NCBI GenBank assembly: GCA_900471525.1
Contig: UCEZ01000013.1
Span: 215,373 to 279,372 of the forward strand
Source: Hyphomicrobiales bacterium
GTDB lineage: Bacteria; Pseudomonadota; Alphaproteobacteria; Rhizobiales; Rhizobiaceae
Direction: 5' to 3'
DNA length: 64,000 bases
Of this stretch, positions 45,934 to 54,531 are shown piece after piece. Position 1 is the first letter of the stretch. Every line of letters begins with the position of its first letter. The position numbers were made by a program, and so were the translations under genes. The notes beneath the pieces are model-generated. The model saw only the letters and a list, made by a program, of their open reading frames with translations. It ran no database searches and was not told the DNA's origin.

Positions 45934-46695
45934 TCAGATCAGTTTCAGCGCAGAAAGCTGCGCCTCGACGTCCGCCTGCCATTCGGCAAGGAGTGTTTCG
46001 TTGGGGGTGTGGCGCAGGCCGAACCGCAACAGCGTGCCGTAGCGCGCCGAGCCCGACAGCCCGAAGCTCGCGGCAACCCGCGGATGCCAATAGGTGATGG
46101 AGGCCAGCGCCGCCTTGCGGCCCTCCGGAGTCGCGGCAATGCGCTCGAGCCCCGCAAGACCGAGTTCGAGATGGCGGGTTTCGCGCGGCAGGATGCAGCG
46201 GAAAACCTCGGCGAGCGGTTGGTAGGAGACATGCGAAAGCTCGCGCAGCTGGATGGCCCCCGCCTTGCCCATCAGTACGTTCATGACGACGGCGTCTACC
46301 CAGCCCTCAAGCGGATAGTGAAAGACCGAAAGGCGCATGTCGCCATCCTGACGCGCGGCACCGATATCGGCGTCGCGGGAGAGGCGCGCAGCCCACGGAT
46401 GATGCACCGCATAGCGCCTGCCATCGGCGCCGAAGCTTTCCATGATCTTCAACACCTGACCGGCGTGGTCGGTCTTTTCCAGCACGATGCGGGCAGCGGA
46501 AATTCGCTCCAGGATGCCCGGAGCGTCATTGATCGTATCGGCAAAACCGGCGGAACCCGCCAGCTCGCTGTCAACGAAGCTTGCCATCAAGCGCAGCAAT
46601 TCGCCGCGATAGCGCGCCGGCACGTTGTCCGGCGACGTCAGGACCCCGCCTTGCGCAAGGTAGTCCTCGATTGGCATCGTTTCGGTGTCGGTCAT
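45934..46695 (-). CDS. PaaA/PaaC-like ferritin-fold paralogue with altered iron site
   Basis: A 253-aa protein that aligns along its length with the PaaA of the same operon: ILERISAARIVLEKTDHAGQ against [19 protein letters not shown], and LREL-SHVSYQPLAEVFRCIL against the matching PaaA helix. The second iron motif is kept (PRETRHLEL, Glu172 and His175, like PaaA EESFH), and Glu44 matches PaaA Glu61. The first motif is changed: His77 for PaaA Glu91 and Gln80 for His94. It is thus probably a structural or regulatory subunit, like PaaC, not a di-iron oxygenase. ATG 46695 has GGAGG upstream. Confidence 0.8.
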   Translation of the reverse strand: MTDTETMPIEDYLAQGGVLTSPDNVPARYRGELLRLMASFVDSELAGSAGFADTINDAPGILERISAARIVLEKTDHAGQVLKIMESFGADGRRYAVHHPWAARLSRDADIGAARQDGDMRLSVFHYPLEGWVDAVVMNVLMGKAGAIQLRELSHVSYQPLAEVFRCILPRETRHLELGLAGLERIAATPEGRKAALASITYWHPRVAASFGLSGSARYGTLLRFGLRHTPNETLLAEWQADVEAQLSALKLI

Positions 46696-46712
46696 GTTGT
46701 CGTCCTCCGCTC

Positions 46713-47789
46713 TCACTGGTCGTAGCTGACGACGACCTTGTCGCTCAGCGGGTAGCACTGGCAGGTGAGCACGTAGCCCTGCCGGACCTCGTAGTCCTCG
46801 AGCGCGTGGTTGACCTCCATCTCCGTCTCGCCCTCGATGACCTTGGCGCGACAGGTGGAGCAGACGCCGGCCTTGCAGGCATAGGGCGCGTCGATGTTGT
46901 TTTCGAGCGCGGCGTCGAGCAGGCTCTGGCCATGCTTCGGCATACTGAAGACGCGGGTGGCGCCATCGAGCGTGACCGTCGCCTGGCAACTGGCATTGGC
47001 GTCCGCGCCGTTGGTGCTCTGCGCCTTCGCCCGTGCTCGTCCGGGCTGCGAGGAGGCGAAGAGTTCGAACTTGATCTGGTCGTCGCGCAGCCCATGTTCA
47101 CGCAGCGCGCCGGCAATCGCCAGCATCATCGGTTCGGGGCCGCAGATGAAGGCCGTTGTCACCGATTTCAGGTCGATCCAGCTCTTGAACAGGGCCGCGC
47201 ATTTTTCCGCATTGACGCGGCCGGTGAAGAGATCGATGTCCTGCGCCTCGCTTTCGAGCACATGCAGGACGGCAAAGCGACCGAGATAGTTGTTCTTAAG
47301 ATCCTCCAGCTCCTCGCGGAACATGATCGAGGAAATCTGGCGGTTGGCATAGACCAGCGTGAAGCGCGAGCGTGGCTCGCGCTGCAGCGTCGTCTTGATG
47401 ATAGACAGGACCGGCGTGATGCCGCTGCCGCCGGCAAAGCCGAGATAGTGCTTGGAGACTTCCGGCTCGATATCGGTGAAGAAGGCGCCCATCGGCGGCA
47501 TGGCTTCCAGCGTGTCGCCCGCCTTCAGCTCCCCGTTGGCCCAACTTGAGAAGCAGCCGCCATCGACCCGCTTGATGCCGACGCGCAATACGCCTTCGTC
47601 GCGGCCGGCACAGATCGAATAGGAGCGGCGCAGCTCTTCGCCGTCGAACTTGCGGCGGAAGGTCAGGTACTGGCCTTGGGTGAAGTCGAAGGTGCCGCGG
47701 TCTTCCTCGGAAGGAACCAGCGTCACGACGACGGCATCGCGGGTTTCGCGGCGCACTTCGGTAACATTCAGGGAATGGAAACGTGCCAT
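46713..47789 (-). CDS. paaE: phenylacetyl-CoA epoxidase reductase PaaE
   Basis: A 358-aa electron donor for PaaABC. Order: FAD domain (GEELRRSYSICAGRDEG), NAD domain (YLGFAGGSGITPVLSIIKTT, AFICGPEPMMLAI) and a C-terminal plant-type 2Fe-2S ferredoxin (YACKAGVCSTCRAKVIEG, then VLTCQCYPLSD for the fourth Cys). ATG 47789 (MARFHSLNV) is preferred to one four codons earlier, which sits on the ribosome site. 25 bp after paaD. Confidence 0.95.
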   Translation of the reverse strand: MARFHSLNVTEVRRETRDAVVVTLVPSEEDRGTFDFTQGQYLTFRRKFDGEELRRSYSICAGRDEGVLRVGIKRVDGGCFSSWANGELKAGDTLEAMPPMGAFFTDIEPEVSKHYLGFAGGSGITPVLSIIKTTLQREPRSRFTLVYANRQISSIMFREELEDLKNNYLGRFAVLHVLESEAQDIDLFTGRVNAEKCAALFKSWIDLKSVTTAFICGPEPMMLAIAGALREHGLRDDQIKFELFASSQPGRARAKAQSTNGADANASCQATVTLDGATRVFSMPKHGQSLLDAALENNIDAPYACKAGVCSTCRAKVIEGETEMEVNHALEDYEVRQGYVLTCQCYPLSDKVVVSYDQ

Positions 47790-47814
47790 GGCGGCCCTCA
47801 TCCTTTGTCTCGGG

Positions 47815-48354
47815 TCAGATGCACTTGAAATAATCGAAGGGTTCCAGGCAGTCGGTGCAGCGATAGCTGGCCTTGCACGGCGTCGAGCCGAACTGGCTGA
47901 TCTTTTCGGTGTCGGCCGATCCGCAGCGCGGACAGGCGATCGTCAGGTTGGAGCGGCCCGAAAGGCGGTCAATGCGCTTCATCAGCACGCCGTCAGCAGC
48001 CGTTCCGTCGATCGGCGGCGCGATGCCGTAGGCCTTGAGCTTGTCGCGGCCCTCTTCGCTGATCCAGTCAGTGGTCCAGGCCGGCGAAAGCTGGCGCTTC
48101 AGCCTGACCTTCGCGATGCCGCGCTCGTTGAGCGCACGTTCGATGTCGAGGTTGATCACCGTCGTTGCAGGACAGCCGGAATAGGTCGGCGTGACCGTGA
48201 CAACCAGCACCTCGTCCTCCCAGTCGACATCGCGGATAATGCCGAGATCGACAAGCGAAATCACCGGGATTTCCGGGTCCGGCACATCGGCAAGCCATGT
48301 CCAGACTTGCCGCGTGGACGGATGCCCCGTAGAAGGATTCTGGGCCGCCATCAT
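47815..48354 (-). CDS. paaD: phenylacetyl-CoA epoxidase maturation protein PaaD
   Basis: A 179-aa protein with an N-terminal MIP18/DUF59 domain (VPDPEIPVISLVDLGIIRDV, then VTPTYSGCPATTVIN) and a C-terminal zinc-ribbon-like part with four Cys in two pairs (CPRCGSADTE, YRCTDCLEPF) plus one more in TPCKASY. It is thought to help in iron insertion into PaaA. Eight bp separate it from the paaC stop. The stand-alone DUF59 protein at 21232 lacks the ribbon. Confidence 0.94.
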   Translation of the reverse strand: MMAAQNPSTGHPSTRQVWTWLADVPDPEIPVISLVDLGIIRDVDWEDEVLVVTVTPTYSGCPATTVINLDIERALNERGIAKVRLKRQLSPAWTTDWISEEGRDKLKAYGIAPPIDGTAADGVLMKRIDRLSGRSNLTIACPRCGSADTEKISQFGSTPCKASYRCTDCLEPFDYFKCI

Positions 48355-48362
48355 CGACCCTC

Positions 48363-49145
48363 CTACCAGGTCCCGCCGGGATAGGCGCGCTGCAGGAACT
48401 GCAGGTCCGAGAGGATGAAGCCGAGATGTTCGGTATGAACGCCGCGCTTGCCGCCCTTCTGCATGTAGCCGTCGGCGGGCGTCTTCAGCGTCGCTTCCTC
48501 CAGCGTCTCGGCGACGAGCTCGTCCCAGGGTTTTTTCAGCGATGCAGGCTCGGGCGCCACGCCATCAGCGGCAACGGACGCGTCCGGGGCATCGCCCATG
48601 AACAGCTCGCCGGTATAGGGCCAGAGCTCGTCGAGCGCCGCCTGCATGCGGCGATGGCTCTCGGCCGTGCCGTCGCCAAGCCGGATCACCAGATCGCGGC
48701 TGCGATCGAGATGGTAGGAGACTTCCTTCAATGCCTTTTCGGCGATCTCGGCAACGCGGCGGTCGCTGGAGTTTTTGAGCGCCTTCAAGAGCAGATAGTG
48801 CCACGCGTCGAACAGGAACTGCCGCATCAGCGTCTTGCCGAAATCGCCGTTCGGGCGCTCGACGAGCAGCACGTTGCGGAAATCCAGCCCGTCACGCAGA
48901 TAGGCGAGATCGTCGGCCGAGCGCCCCCTGCCCTCCACTTCGCCGGCAAGGCCGAGCCAAAGCTGCGTCTGGCCGATCAGGTCGAGCGCCGTGTTGGAAA
49001 GCGCGATATCTTCTTCCAGTGCCGGCGCGTGGCCGCACCATTCCGAGACCCGGTGACCGAGGATAAGGGCATTGTCGCCCATCCGCAGCAGGAACTCGAA
49101 GAGGGCGGCATTCTCGGCGGTGGATGTCTGCTGAGCCGCGCCCAT
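48363..49145 (-). CDS. paaC: phenylacetyl-CoA epoxidase subunit PaaC
   Basis: A 260-aa ferritin-fold structural subunit that pairs with PaaA. NALFEFLLRMGD-type start (ENAALFEFLLRMGDNALILG), then EDIALSNTALDLIGQTQLWL, the EVSYHLDRSRDLVIRLGDGT segment and HTEHLGFILSDLQFLQRAYP near the end are all characteristic of PaaC. ATG 49145 overlaps the paaB stop by one base (TGATG). Longer frames upstream are not needed. Confidence 0.95.
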   Translation of the reverse strand: MGAAQQTSTAENAALFEFLLRMGDNALILGHRVSEWCGHAPALEEDIALSNTALDLIGQTQLWLGLAGEVEGRGRSADDLAYLRDGLDFRNVLLVERPNGDFGKTLMRQFLFDAWHYLLLKALKNSSDRRVAEIAEKALKEVSYHLDRSRDLVIRLGDGTAESHRRMQAALDELWPYTGELFMGDAPDASVAADGVAPEPASLKKPWDELVAETLEEATLKTPADGYMQKGGKRGVHTEHLGFILSDLQFLQRAYPGGTW

Positions 49146-49429
49146 CACATATGCCCCACTTCTTCCGGCACGTCGAAGAAGGTCGGATGACGATAGACCT
49201 TGGAATTCGAGGGCTCGAACAGCGGTCCCTTTTCGGACGGGGTGCTGGCGGTGATATCGCTGGAACGGACGACCCAGATACTCACGCCCTCGTTTCGGCG
49301 GGTATAGACGTCGCGGGCATTGTTGACGGCCATCTCCGCATCCGGCGCATGCAGGCTGCCGACATGGCGGTGATTGAGGCCGTGCTGGCCGCGGATGAAG
49401 ACCTCCCAGAGGGGCCATTCGCTGGACAT
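49145..49429 (-). CDS. paaB: phenylacetyl-CoA epoxidase subunit PaaB
   Basis: A 94-aa subunit that bridges PaaAC heterodimers. WPLWEVFIRGQHGLNHRHVG, SLHAPDAEMAVNNARDVYTR and EGVSIWVVRSSDI are nearly invariant in PaaB. The ribosome site GGGAGAGAAATC precedes ATG 49429. It is translationally coupled to paaC. Confidence 0.95.
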   Translation of the reverse strand: MSSEWPLWEVFIRGQHGLNHRHVGSLHAPDAEMAVNNARDVYTRRNEGVSIWVVRSSDITASTPSEKGPLFEPSNSKVYRHPTFFDVPEEVGHM

Positions 49430-49502
49430 GATTTCTCTCCCTGGTTCGCGCTCATCTGCGGTGGGCCGTCCTGTGAGCGTATTGGCTGTGATTGGAACTG
49501 CG

Positions 49503-49530
49503 GGATCGCACGCCTTGGAACGCGCGATCC
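49503..49530 (-). repeat. stem-loop between paaA and paaB
   Basis: A 7-bp inverted repeat (GGATCGC/GCGATCC) with a 14-nt loop lies in the 111-bp gap, the longest gap inside this operon. It may set the ratio of PaaA to the later subunits. One copy only and weak. Confidence 0.3.
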
Positions 49531-49540
49531 GGACATGCGC

Positions 49541-50545
49541 CTATTCGGCGGCGATACGCGATGCCTGGCGGCGCGACCGCGCCTTTTCGGCATGGGCGAC
49601 GAGACCGTCGCGGAACCATTCGCCGTCGTTCCACGCCTTCTTGCGGGCGTCGAGCCGCTCGGCATTGCAGGGGCCGTTGCCGGCAATGACCGCAAAGAAT
49701 TCGCTCCAGTCCGGCTCACCGAAATCGTAGCCGCCTTTTTCCTCGTTCCACTTGAGGTCCGGGTCGGGGACGGTAAGGCCGAGATATTCGGCCTGCGGCA
49801 CGGTCTGGTCGACGAACTTCTGGCGCAGCTCGTCGTTCGAGTTCTGCTTGATCTTCCAGGCCATCGACTGGGCCGAATGGACGGAGGCATCGTCGGAGGG
49901 GCCGAACATCATCAGCGACGGCCACCACCAGCGGTTCAGCGCATCCTGAACAAGCGCCTTCTGCGCAGGCGTGCCCTTCACCATATTCATCAGGATGTCG
50001 AAACCCTGACGCTGGTGGAAGCTCTCTTCCTTGCAGATGCGGACCAGCGCGCGGGCATAAGGCCCGTAGGAACAGCGCTGCAGCGGCACCTGATTCATGA
50101 TCGCCGCACCATCGACAAGCCAGCCGACAGCACCGATATCGGCCCAGCTCAGCGTCGGATAGTTGAAGATCGAGGAATACTTGGCCTTGCCGGAATGCAA
50201 CTGCTCGTACATCTCGTCGCGACTGACACCAAGAGTCTCGGCCGCACAATAGAGATAGAGGCCGTGGCCCGCCTCGTCCTGCACCTTGGCAAGCAGGATC
50301 GCCTTACGCTCAAGGGTTGGCGCCCGGGTGATCCAGTTGCCTTCCGGCAGCTGCCCGACGATTTCGGAATGGGCATGCTGGCTGATCTGGCGCACCAGTG
50401 TCTTGCGGTAGCCTTCCGGCATCCATTCCTTCGGCTCGATCTTCTGGCCAGCGTCAATGCGCTCCTGGAAGGCACGCTCGACCGGGTCCATCTCGTCGAG
50501 GCTCCGGACGCGGGCGCCGTCGGTCTTCACCATCTGTGCATACAT
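49541..50545 (-). CDS. paaA: phenylacetyl-CoA epoxidase catalytic subunit PaaA
   Basis: A 334-aa di-iron ferritin-fold subunit that adds oxygen across the ring of phenylacetyl-CoA. Iron ligands are visible: Glu61 in [15 protein letters not shown], Glu91 and His94 in [13 protein letters not shown], and Glu164/His167 in [11 protein letters not shown]. The C-terminal [20 protein letters not shown] is typical. ATG 50545 has AGGAGAAATGGC before it; the longer frame toward 50626 runs into the paaJ gene end. Second gene of the operon, 23 bp after paaJ. Confidence 0.96.
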   Translation of the reverse strand: MYAQMVKTDGARVRSLDEMDPVERAFQERIDAGQKIEPKEWMPEGYRKTLVRQISQHAHSEIVGQLPEGNWITRAPTLERKAILLAKVQDEAGHGLYLYCAAETLGVSRDEMYEQLHSGKAKYSSIFNYPTLSWADIGAVGWLVDGAAIMNQVPLQRCSYGPYARALVRICKEESFHQRQGFDILMNMVKGTPAQKALVQDALNRWWWPSLMMFGPSDDASVHSAQSMAWKIKQNSNDELRQKFVDQTVPQAEYLGLTVPDPDLKWNEEKGGYDFGEPDWSEFFAVIAGNGPCNAERLDARKKAWNDGEWFRDGLVAHAEKARSRRQASRIAAE

Positions 50546-50568
50546 GCCATTTCTCCTGTTTTGTCGTG

Positions 50569-51774
50569 TCAGACACGTTCGAGAATGAGTGCGATGCCCT
50601 GGCCGACGCCGATGCACATGGTGCACAGTGCATAGCGGCCGCCCTGGCGGTGAAGCTGATAGGCGGCAGTCGTGACAAGGCGCGCGCCGCTCATGCCAAG
50701 CGGATGACCCATGGCGATTGCGCCACCATTCGGGTTCACATGGTCGGCATCATCCGGCAGGCCGAGGTCACGCAAGACGGCGAGCGCCTGCGAGGCGAAG
50801 GCCTCGTTGAGTTCGATCACATCCATCTGGCCGACTGACAGATTAGCACGTTCCAGCACGCGGCGCGCCGCCGGGGCTGGACCGATGCCCATGACGCGCG
50901 GCTCGACGCCGGCCGCCGCCATGGCGACGATGCGCGCCTTTGGTGCAAGCCCTTGCGTCTTGGCGGTCGCCTCACTGGCAATCAAGAGCGCGGCAGCCCC
51001 GTCATTAACGCCCGAAGCATTGCCGGCAGTGACGGAAAGGTCCGGGCCGTTGACGCCCGTCAATTTTGCAAGCTGTTCGGCTGTCGTGCCCGGACGGGGA
51101 TGCTCGTCGCGATCAACGACGATCGGGTCGCCCTTCTTCTGCGGCACGGAGACGGGCACGATCTCGTCGGCAAAGACACCAGCCGCGTGTGCCGCGGCCC
51201 ACCGCGCCTGGCTGCGGGCGGCAAAGGCGTCCTGGTCCTCGCGGCTGACCCCAAAGTCGGCCGCGACGTTATCGGCCGTTTCGGGCATGGAGTCGACGCC
51301 GAAGGCCTTCTTCATCTTCGGATTGACGAAGCGCCAGCCGATCGTCGTGTCGTAAACCGCGTTGGCCCGCGAGAAGGCGCTCTCCGCCTTGGGCATGACA
51401 AACGGCGCACGGCTCATGCTCTCAGCGCCGCCAGCAATGACGAAATCACAGTCGCCAGCCCGGATGGCCCGAGCTGCCATACCGACGGCGTCCATGCCGG
51501 AGCCGCAGAGGCGATTTACGGTCGTGCCCGGAACGGATACCGGCATGCCGGCCAGAAGCGCAGCCATGCGCGCAACGTTGCGATTGTCCTCGCCGGCCTG
51601 GTTGGCGCATCCGTAGATCAGGTCATCAACCTTCGACCAGTCGACCTGCGGATTGCGCGCCATCAGCCCGGCCAGCGGGATCGCGGCGAGATCGTCGGCA
51701 CGTAGAGATGCCAACAGACCTCCATATCGACCAATCGGCGTGCGAACAGCGTCGCAAACAAATGCTTCAGGCAC
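50569..51774 (-). CDS. paaJ: 3-oxoadipyl-CoA/3-oxo-5,6-dehydrosuberyl-CoA thiolase PaaJ (PcaF type)
   Basis: A 401-aa thiolase for the last cleavages of the pathway. The acyl-accepting Cys is in [20 protein letters not shown], the His in [20 protein letters not shown], and the second Cys in [18 protein letters not shown] chose GTG 51774, which has a perfect GAGGAGGAATTC site; an ATG 12 codons earlier has none. First gene of the operon below the promoter at 51830-51858. Confidence 0.93.
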   Translation of the reverse strand: MPEAFVCDAVRTPIGRYGGLLASLRADDLAAIPLAGLMARNPQVDWSKVDDLIYGCANQAGEDNRNVARMAALLAGMPVSVPGTTVNRLCGSGMDAVGMAARAIRAGDCDFVIAGGAESMSRAPFVMPKAESAFSRANAVYDTTIGWRFVNPKMKKAFGVDSMPETADNVAADFGVSREDQDAFAARSQARWAAAHAAGVFADEIVPVSVPQKKGDPIVVDRDEHPRPGTTAEQLAKLTGVNGPDLSVTAGNASGVNDGAAALLIASEATAKTQGLAPKARIVAMAAAGVEPRVMGIGPAPAARRVLERANLSVGQMDVIELNEAFASQALAVLRDLGLPDDADHVNPNGGAIAMGHPLGMSGARLVTTAAYQLHRQGGRYALCTMCIGVGQGIALILERV

Positions 51775-51813
51775 GAATTCCTCCTCGTCCTCCTCAGTCC
51801 GGCCGGCCATTGG

Positions 51814-51827
51814 CCGACCGATCGGTT
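51814..51827. promoter_or_regulatory. PaaR-type operator before paaJABCDE-paaZ
   Basis: CCGACCGATCGGTT matches the 40338-40351 site at 12 of 14 positions and contains the perfect palindrome ACCGATCGGT. It lies directly downstream of the predicted -10 box, over the expected transcription start, an ideal place for repression. Confidence 0.68.
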
Positions 51828-51829
51828 AG

Positions 51830-51858
51830 TTAATACCACTTCATATGTCACAATTCAA
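51830..51858 (-). promoter_or_regulatory. predicted sigma-70 promoter of paaJABCDE-paaZ
   Basis: On the minus strand TTGAAT (51853-51858) and TATTAA (51830-51835) are 17 bp apart, close to consensus in sequence and exact in spacing. The start would fall near 51823, inside the operator-like palindrome. Confidence 0.55.
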
Positions 51859-51885
51859 CATGATTTTTACGTTTTTCTGTGACAT
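51845..51885. repeat. inverted repeat ATGTCACA-N25-TGTGACAT around the -35 box
   Basis: A perfect 8-bp inverted repeat with one arm (51845-51852) in the promoter spacer and the other (51878-51885) upstream of -35. It may be a binding site for PaaX or for a CRP-like protein (arms contain TCACA and TGTGA, but in everted order). Confidence 0.45.
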
Positions 51886-51936
51886 TCAAAGTGCTGGGGT
51901 TTCGATCCGCATGCTCGCGATCTCAAAAACAGGACC

Positions 51937-52791
51937 TCACATGATGGCGAGAAGCTCGTCTATCCGATGCCTGGTGGCGTTCGTCTGGGCCGGAAGAGGT
52001 CCGTCCACCGTCAGAAATCTCTGCGCAATGAAGTCGTCTGCCTTCTGTGACAAGCGAACGTAGAGCTCGGCAAAAAGATGTCGGACTTCGGCGTGCGGCC
52101 AGTCGTCCGGCAGCGCGGCGGCTGGAAGCCGCGGATCGTGCAGGACAATCATCCGGTATTGATGAACAAGAAGAAGGCGGGCGGCGAGATGTTCGATCGC
52201 GCTGAGCTTTTCTCCACCTGCAAGCGCATCGGAGAATTTGCCGAACCGTTGCAGGAATTCGCGATAGGCCTTGGCGTAGTTCGGCAAGTCCCAATACTCG
52301 GCCGCCAGTTCCTTCAGACCAGAGTTGGCGCCAGCAACCTCGGCAGTGAAGGCGACCGCTCCCTCGGATAATTGGGGAAGTGGCCGCACTCCGATCGACA
52401 GGTGGGCGCCGAGCCTGGTGTAACCAGCTTGCTCCAAGGCCCGTGCATCCGCCTCGAACGCAGGTCCACCGAGATAAACGAAACGCCACAAAGGCTGTTC
52501 AGCAGGCCCGAACAGCAGGCGCGCAGCTGCGGCGAAATCGGTCTGGGCCGCTTCCGTCAGGCGATAGTAGCTGCGGCGGCCCTCCCGCTCGCCCGTCAGC
52601 TGACCGGCCGCCACCAGCCTGGAAACCGCAGTGCGAACCAAGGTCTCGCTTATGCCCACTTCCGCGCAGGTCTCGATCAGATTGCCGATCCAGATCGCAC
52701 CGCCTCTTGGCTCGACCACGTCACCATAGATCGTGACGATGAAACTGGCAGCTCTGAGCGAAGCGTTGCTCAGGAGGGGATTTAGCGACAT
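51937..52791 (-). CDS. paaX: phenylacetic acid degradation repressor PaaX
   Basis: A 284-aa regulator of the PaaX family. SLRAASFIVTIYGDVVEPRG and WIGNLIETCAEVGISETLVR, TAVSRLVAAGQLTGEREGRR are the winged-helix DNA-binding part; YWDLPNYAKAYREFLQRF and EHLAARLLLVHQYRMIVLHD are the typical C-terminal part. PaaX responds to phenylacetyl-CoA. ATG 52791 (MSLNPLL) has GAGGAA directly before it; a GTG five codons earlier is possible. It stands just upstream of paaJ on the same strand, so two phenylacetate regulators occur in this region. Confidence 0.93.
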   Translation of the reverse strand: MSLNPLLSNASLRAASFIVTIYGDVVEPRGGAIWIGNLIETCAEVGISETLVRTAVSRLVAAGQLTGEREGRRSYYRLTEAAQTDFAAAARLLFGPAEQPLWRFVYLGGPAFEADARALEQAGYTRLGAHLSIGVRPLPQLSEGAVAFTAEVAGANSGLKELAAEYWDLPNYAKAYREFLQRFGKFSDALAGGEKLSAIEHLAARLLLVHQYRMIVLHDPRLPAAALPDDWPHAEVRHLFAELYVRLSQKADDFIAQRFLTVDGPLPAQTNATRHRIDELLAIM

Positions 52792-52978
52792 TTCCTCGTG
52801 ATCCACTTTTTTTGTGCGAGCTCCCGTTGCCCGGATGAATCAGGCACGGAAAACTGCGCGGTCGCTCACCTGCATGCATTACATCGGTGTAGAACGCAAT
52901 TCAGGCGCGATCGGGATCGCGGGAAAGGTGGTTGCCAATCTGGCGCAAAATGGCACTGATGACGGATGTGCCGGCGCG

Positions 52979-53008
52979 CTTCCACGCAGTCCGGCAACTG
53001 CGTGGAAG
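52979..53008. terminator. hairpin after the SDR gene at 53051
   Basis: A perfect 11-bp stem (CTTCCACGCAG/CTGCGTGGAAG) with an 8-nt loop lies 43 bp past the SDR stop and well before paaX. Likely the terminator of the leftward SDR gene. On the plus strand it is followed by TTTGTC. Confidence 0.55.
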
Positions 53009-53050
53009 TTTGTCGTTCGATCGGCGCCCCGATCCCATGCGATGGACATC

Positions 53051-53869
53051 TCAGCCCTGGGCGCGCGCCGAAACGTCTGCCCAGGCCTGCCAGGTCGCAA
53101 GCCGCTCGGCATACTGCTTCTGCGCAATGCCGAGAGGAGCCTCGCCGAGGAAGAGCCGGAGCGGCGGCGACGGCGCGTCGACGACGTTCAGAATGGCCTG
53201 CGCGGTTGCCGCGGGGTTGCCCAGTTTTCGTGACGTGGACGCTGCCTTCAGCCGAGCCCGCAGCCCATCATATTCCGCCATCGATGCCAGAGGGACGGAG
53301 GAACTGCCGCGCCAATCGGTCTCGTAGCCGCCGGGTTCCACAAGCGTGACCTTGATCCCGAAGTCCGCGACTTCCGAAGCCAATGTTTCTCCAAGGCCCT
53401 CCACGGCCCATTTCGTCGCATTGTATATGCCGGCAGTCGGGAAGGTGATGATGCCCGCGAGGCTGGACGTTATCAGGATATGTCCTCCACCCTGCCTGCG
53501 CAGGTGAGGTAGCACAGCCTGAACAACCCATAGCGTGCCAAAGAAGTTCGTTTCGAACTGGGCGCGCGCATTTACCGTGTCGGTTTCTTCAATCGTGCCG
53601 AACACCGCGTAGCCGGCATTGCTGACCACCACGTCAAGACGTCCAAATGCGGCCACGGCAACACCCACCGCATCTTTAACGCTCTCTTCGCTCCTCACAT
53701 CGAGCTCGATCGGAAGCAAGGAGGAACCGTAGATATCCGCGAAATCCGACAGGGCTTCCCGGTTTCTGACACAGGCCGCGACCTTGTCCCCTCGCGCAAG
53801 AGCAGCTTCGGCCCAGACCCGCCCCAATCCCCGCGAAGCTCCCGTAATGAACCAGACTTTTTCGCTCAT
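53051..53869 (-). CDS. SDR-family oxidoreductase (RetSat/'SDR_c5'-like)
   Basis: A 272-aa SDR with TGASRGLGRVWAEAALARGD, SNAGYAVFGTIEETDT, catalytic ITSSLAGI and IYNATKWAVEGL, and VEPGGYETDWRGSS after it. AACVRNREALSD has Arg after the second strand, favouring NADP. This branch is common as single genes in rhizobia; substrates are unknown. ATG 53869 follows GAGGTG. Not linked by spacing to either neighbour. Confidence 0.88.
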   Translation of the reverse strand: MSEKVWFITGASRGLGRVWAEAALARGDKVAACVRNREALSDFADIYGSSLLPIELDVRSEESVKDAVGVAVAAFGRLDVVVSNAGYAVFGTIEETDTVNARAQFETNFFGTLWVVQAVLPHLRRQGGGHILITSSLAGIITFPTAGIYNATKWAVEGLGETLASEVADFGIKVTLVEPGGYETDWRGSSSVPLASMAEYDGLRARLKAASTSRKLGNPAATAQAILNVVDAPSPPLRLFLGEAPLGIAQKQYAERLATWQAWADVSARAQG

Positions 53870-54053
53870 GGTCAAACACCTCATGATAGCAGTTGCGGCC
53901 CCGATTGGCCGGTTATGCTGAGATGTTGCCGCGTTCCCTGCTCGGGCGCTCGCTGACGCGAGCCAGAAAATCCACCGATCCGGCCAAATTCACAGTGAGC
54001 GGTTTCGCTTCGGAAGCACGAAGTTCATGGCGGATATCGCGCTTGTGACCAGC

Positions 54054-54434
54054 TCACGCGCTTTTTCTTGCAAGGACCTCTTTCCCGCAGTTTGCAGCCG
54101 CTTCCTCATCTTGGACGAAGTGGAAAGGCACACCCAGTGCCTTACCAACTCCCTGAGCTGCCAGCCTGAATGGCATTGGTGTTGGCGTCACTCCTTCAAT
54201 CACGATTGCCGCGGCACACAGTTCGCGAAGCCGTCCCTTGTTCTGCTTGAAAAACTGAGCCCGCGCCTTCCTGGCCTCGTGTGAGGCACTCGCTTCGTCG
54301 TGGCTGTGTTTGGAAATCAAAACAAACCTGCGACCTTCGCCAAGAAGCGCCGCGAGTTCGATTTCGGCGTTCATTTCGGGATCGCCGGTTTCCCGGAGAA
54401 AAACGAGCGGAAACCGGCTTTTATCTATCTGCAC
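54054..54434 (-). CDS. small protein of unknown function
   Basis: I do not recognise this 126-aa protein. It has no signal or membrane helix. EIELAALLGEGRRFVLISKH and the following HSHDEASASHEARKARAQFF are helical, and ELCAAAIVIEGVTPTPMPFR may be a beta-rich core; the whole might adopt a STAS/SEC14-like fold, but this is a guess. Start GTG 54434 has GGGGAG seven nt upstream. It lies after the AraC gene on the same strand, separated by a strong hairpin, so it may not be its target. Confidence 0.6.
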   Translation of the reverse strand: MQIDKSRFPLVFLRETGDPEMNAEIELAALLGEGRRFVLISKHSHDEASASHEARKARAQFFKQNKGRLRELCAAAIVIEGVTPTPMPFRLAAQGVGKALGVPFHFVQDEEAAANCGKEVLARKSA

Positions 54435-54482
54435 TGCGAACTCCCCGGATTTGCGCGAAAGGCAGGGCGACGTTTACCCGTC

Positions 54483-54524
54483 GCGCCAATGAACGGCACT
54501 CGTCGGAGCGCTGTTCATTGGCGC
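54483..54524 (-). terminator. 12-bp inverted repeat downstream of the AraC gene
   Basis: GCGCCAATGAAC (54483-54494) pairs perfectly with 54513-54524 over an 18-nt loop, just after the AraC stop at 54532. Likely a terminator or a leader hairpin for the small gene that begins at 54434. Confidence 0.55.
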
Positions 54525-54531
54525 CCTCATC

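Noticed and set aside
44466-46097. 543-codon open frame on the plus strand
   Set aside because: Antisense to paaZ and the PaaA/C-like gene; no ribosome site and no family resemblance.
51774-51810. longer PaaJ starting at the ATG before EEDEEEF
   Set aside because: No ribosome site there; the GAGGAGG that would encode those Glu residues is itself the ribosome site for GTG 51774.
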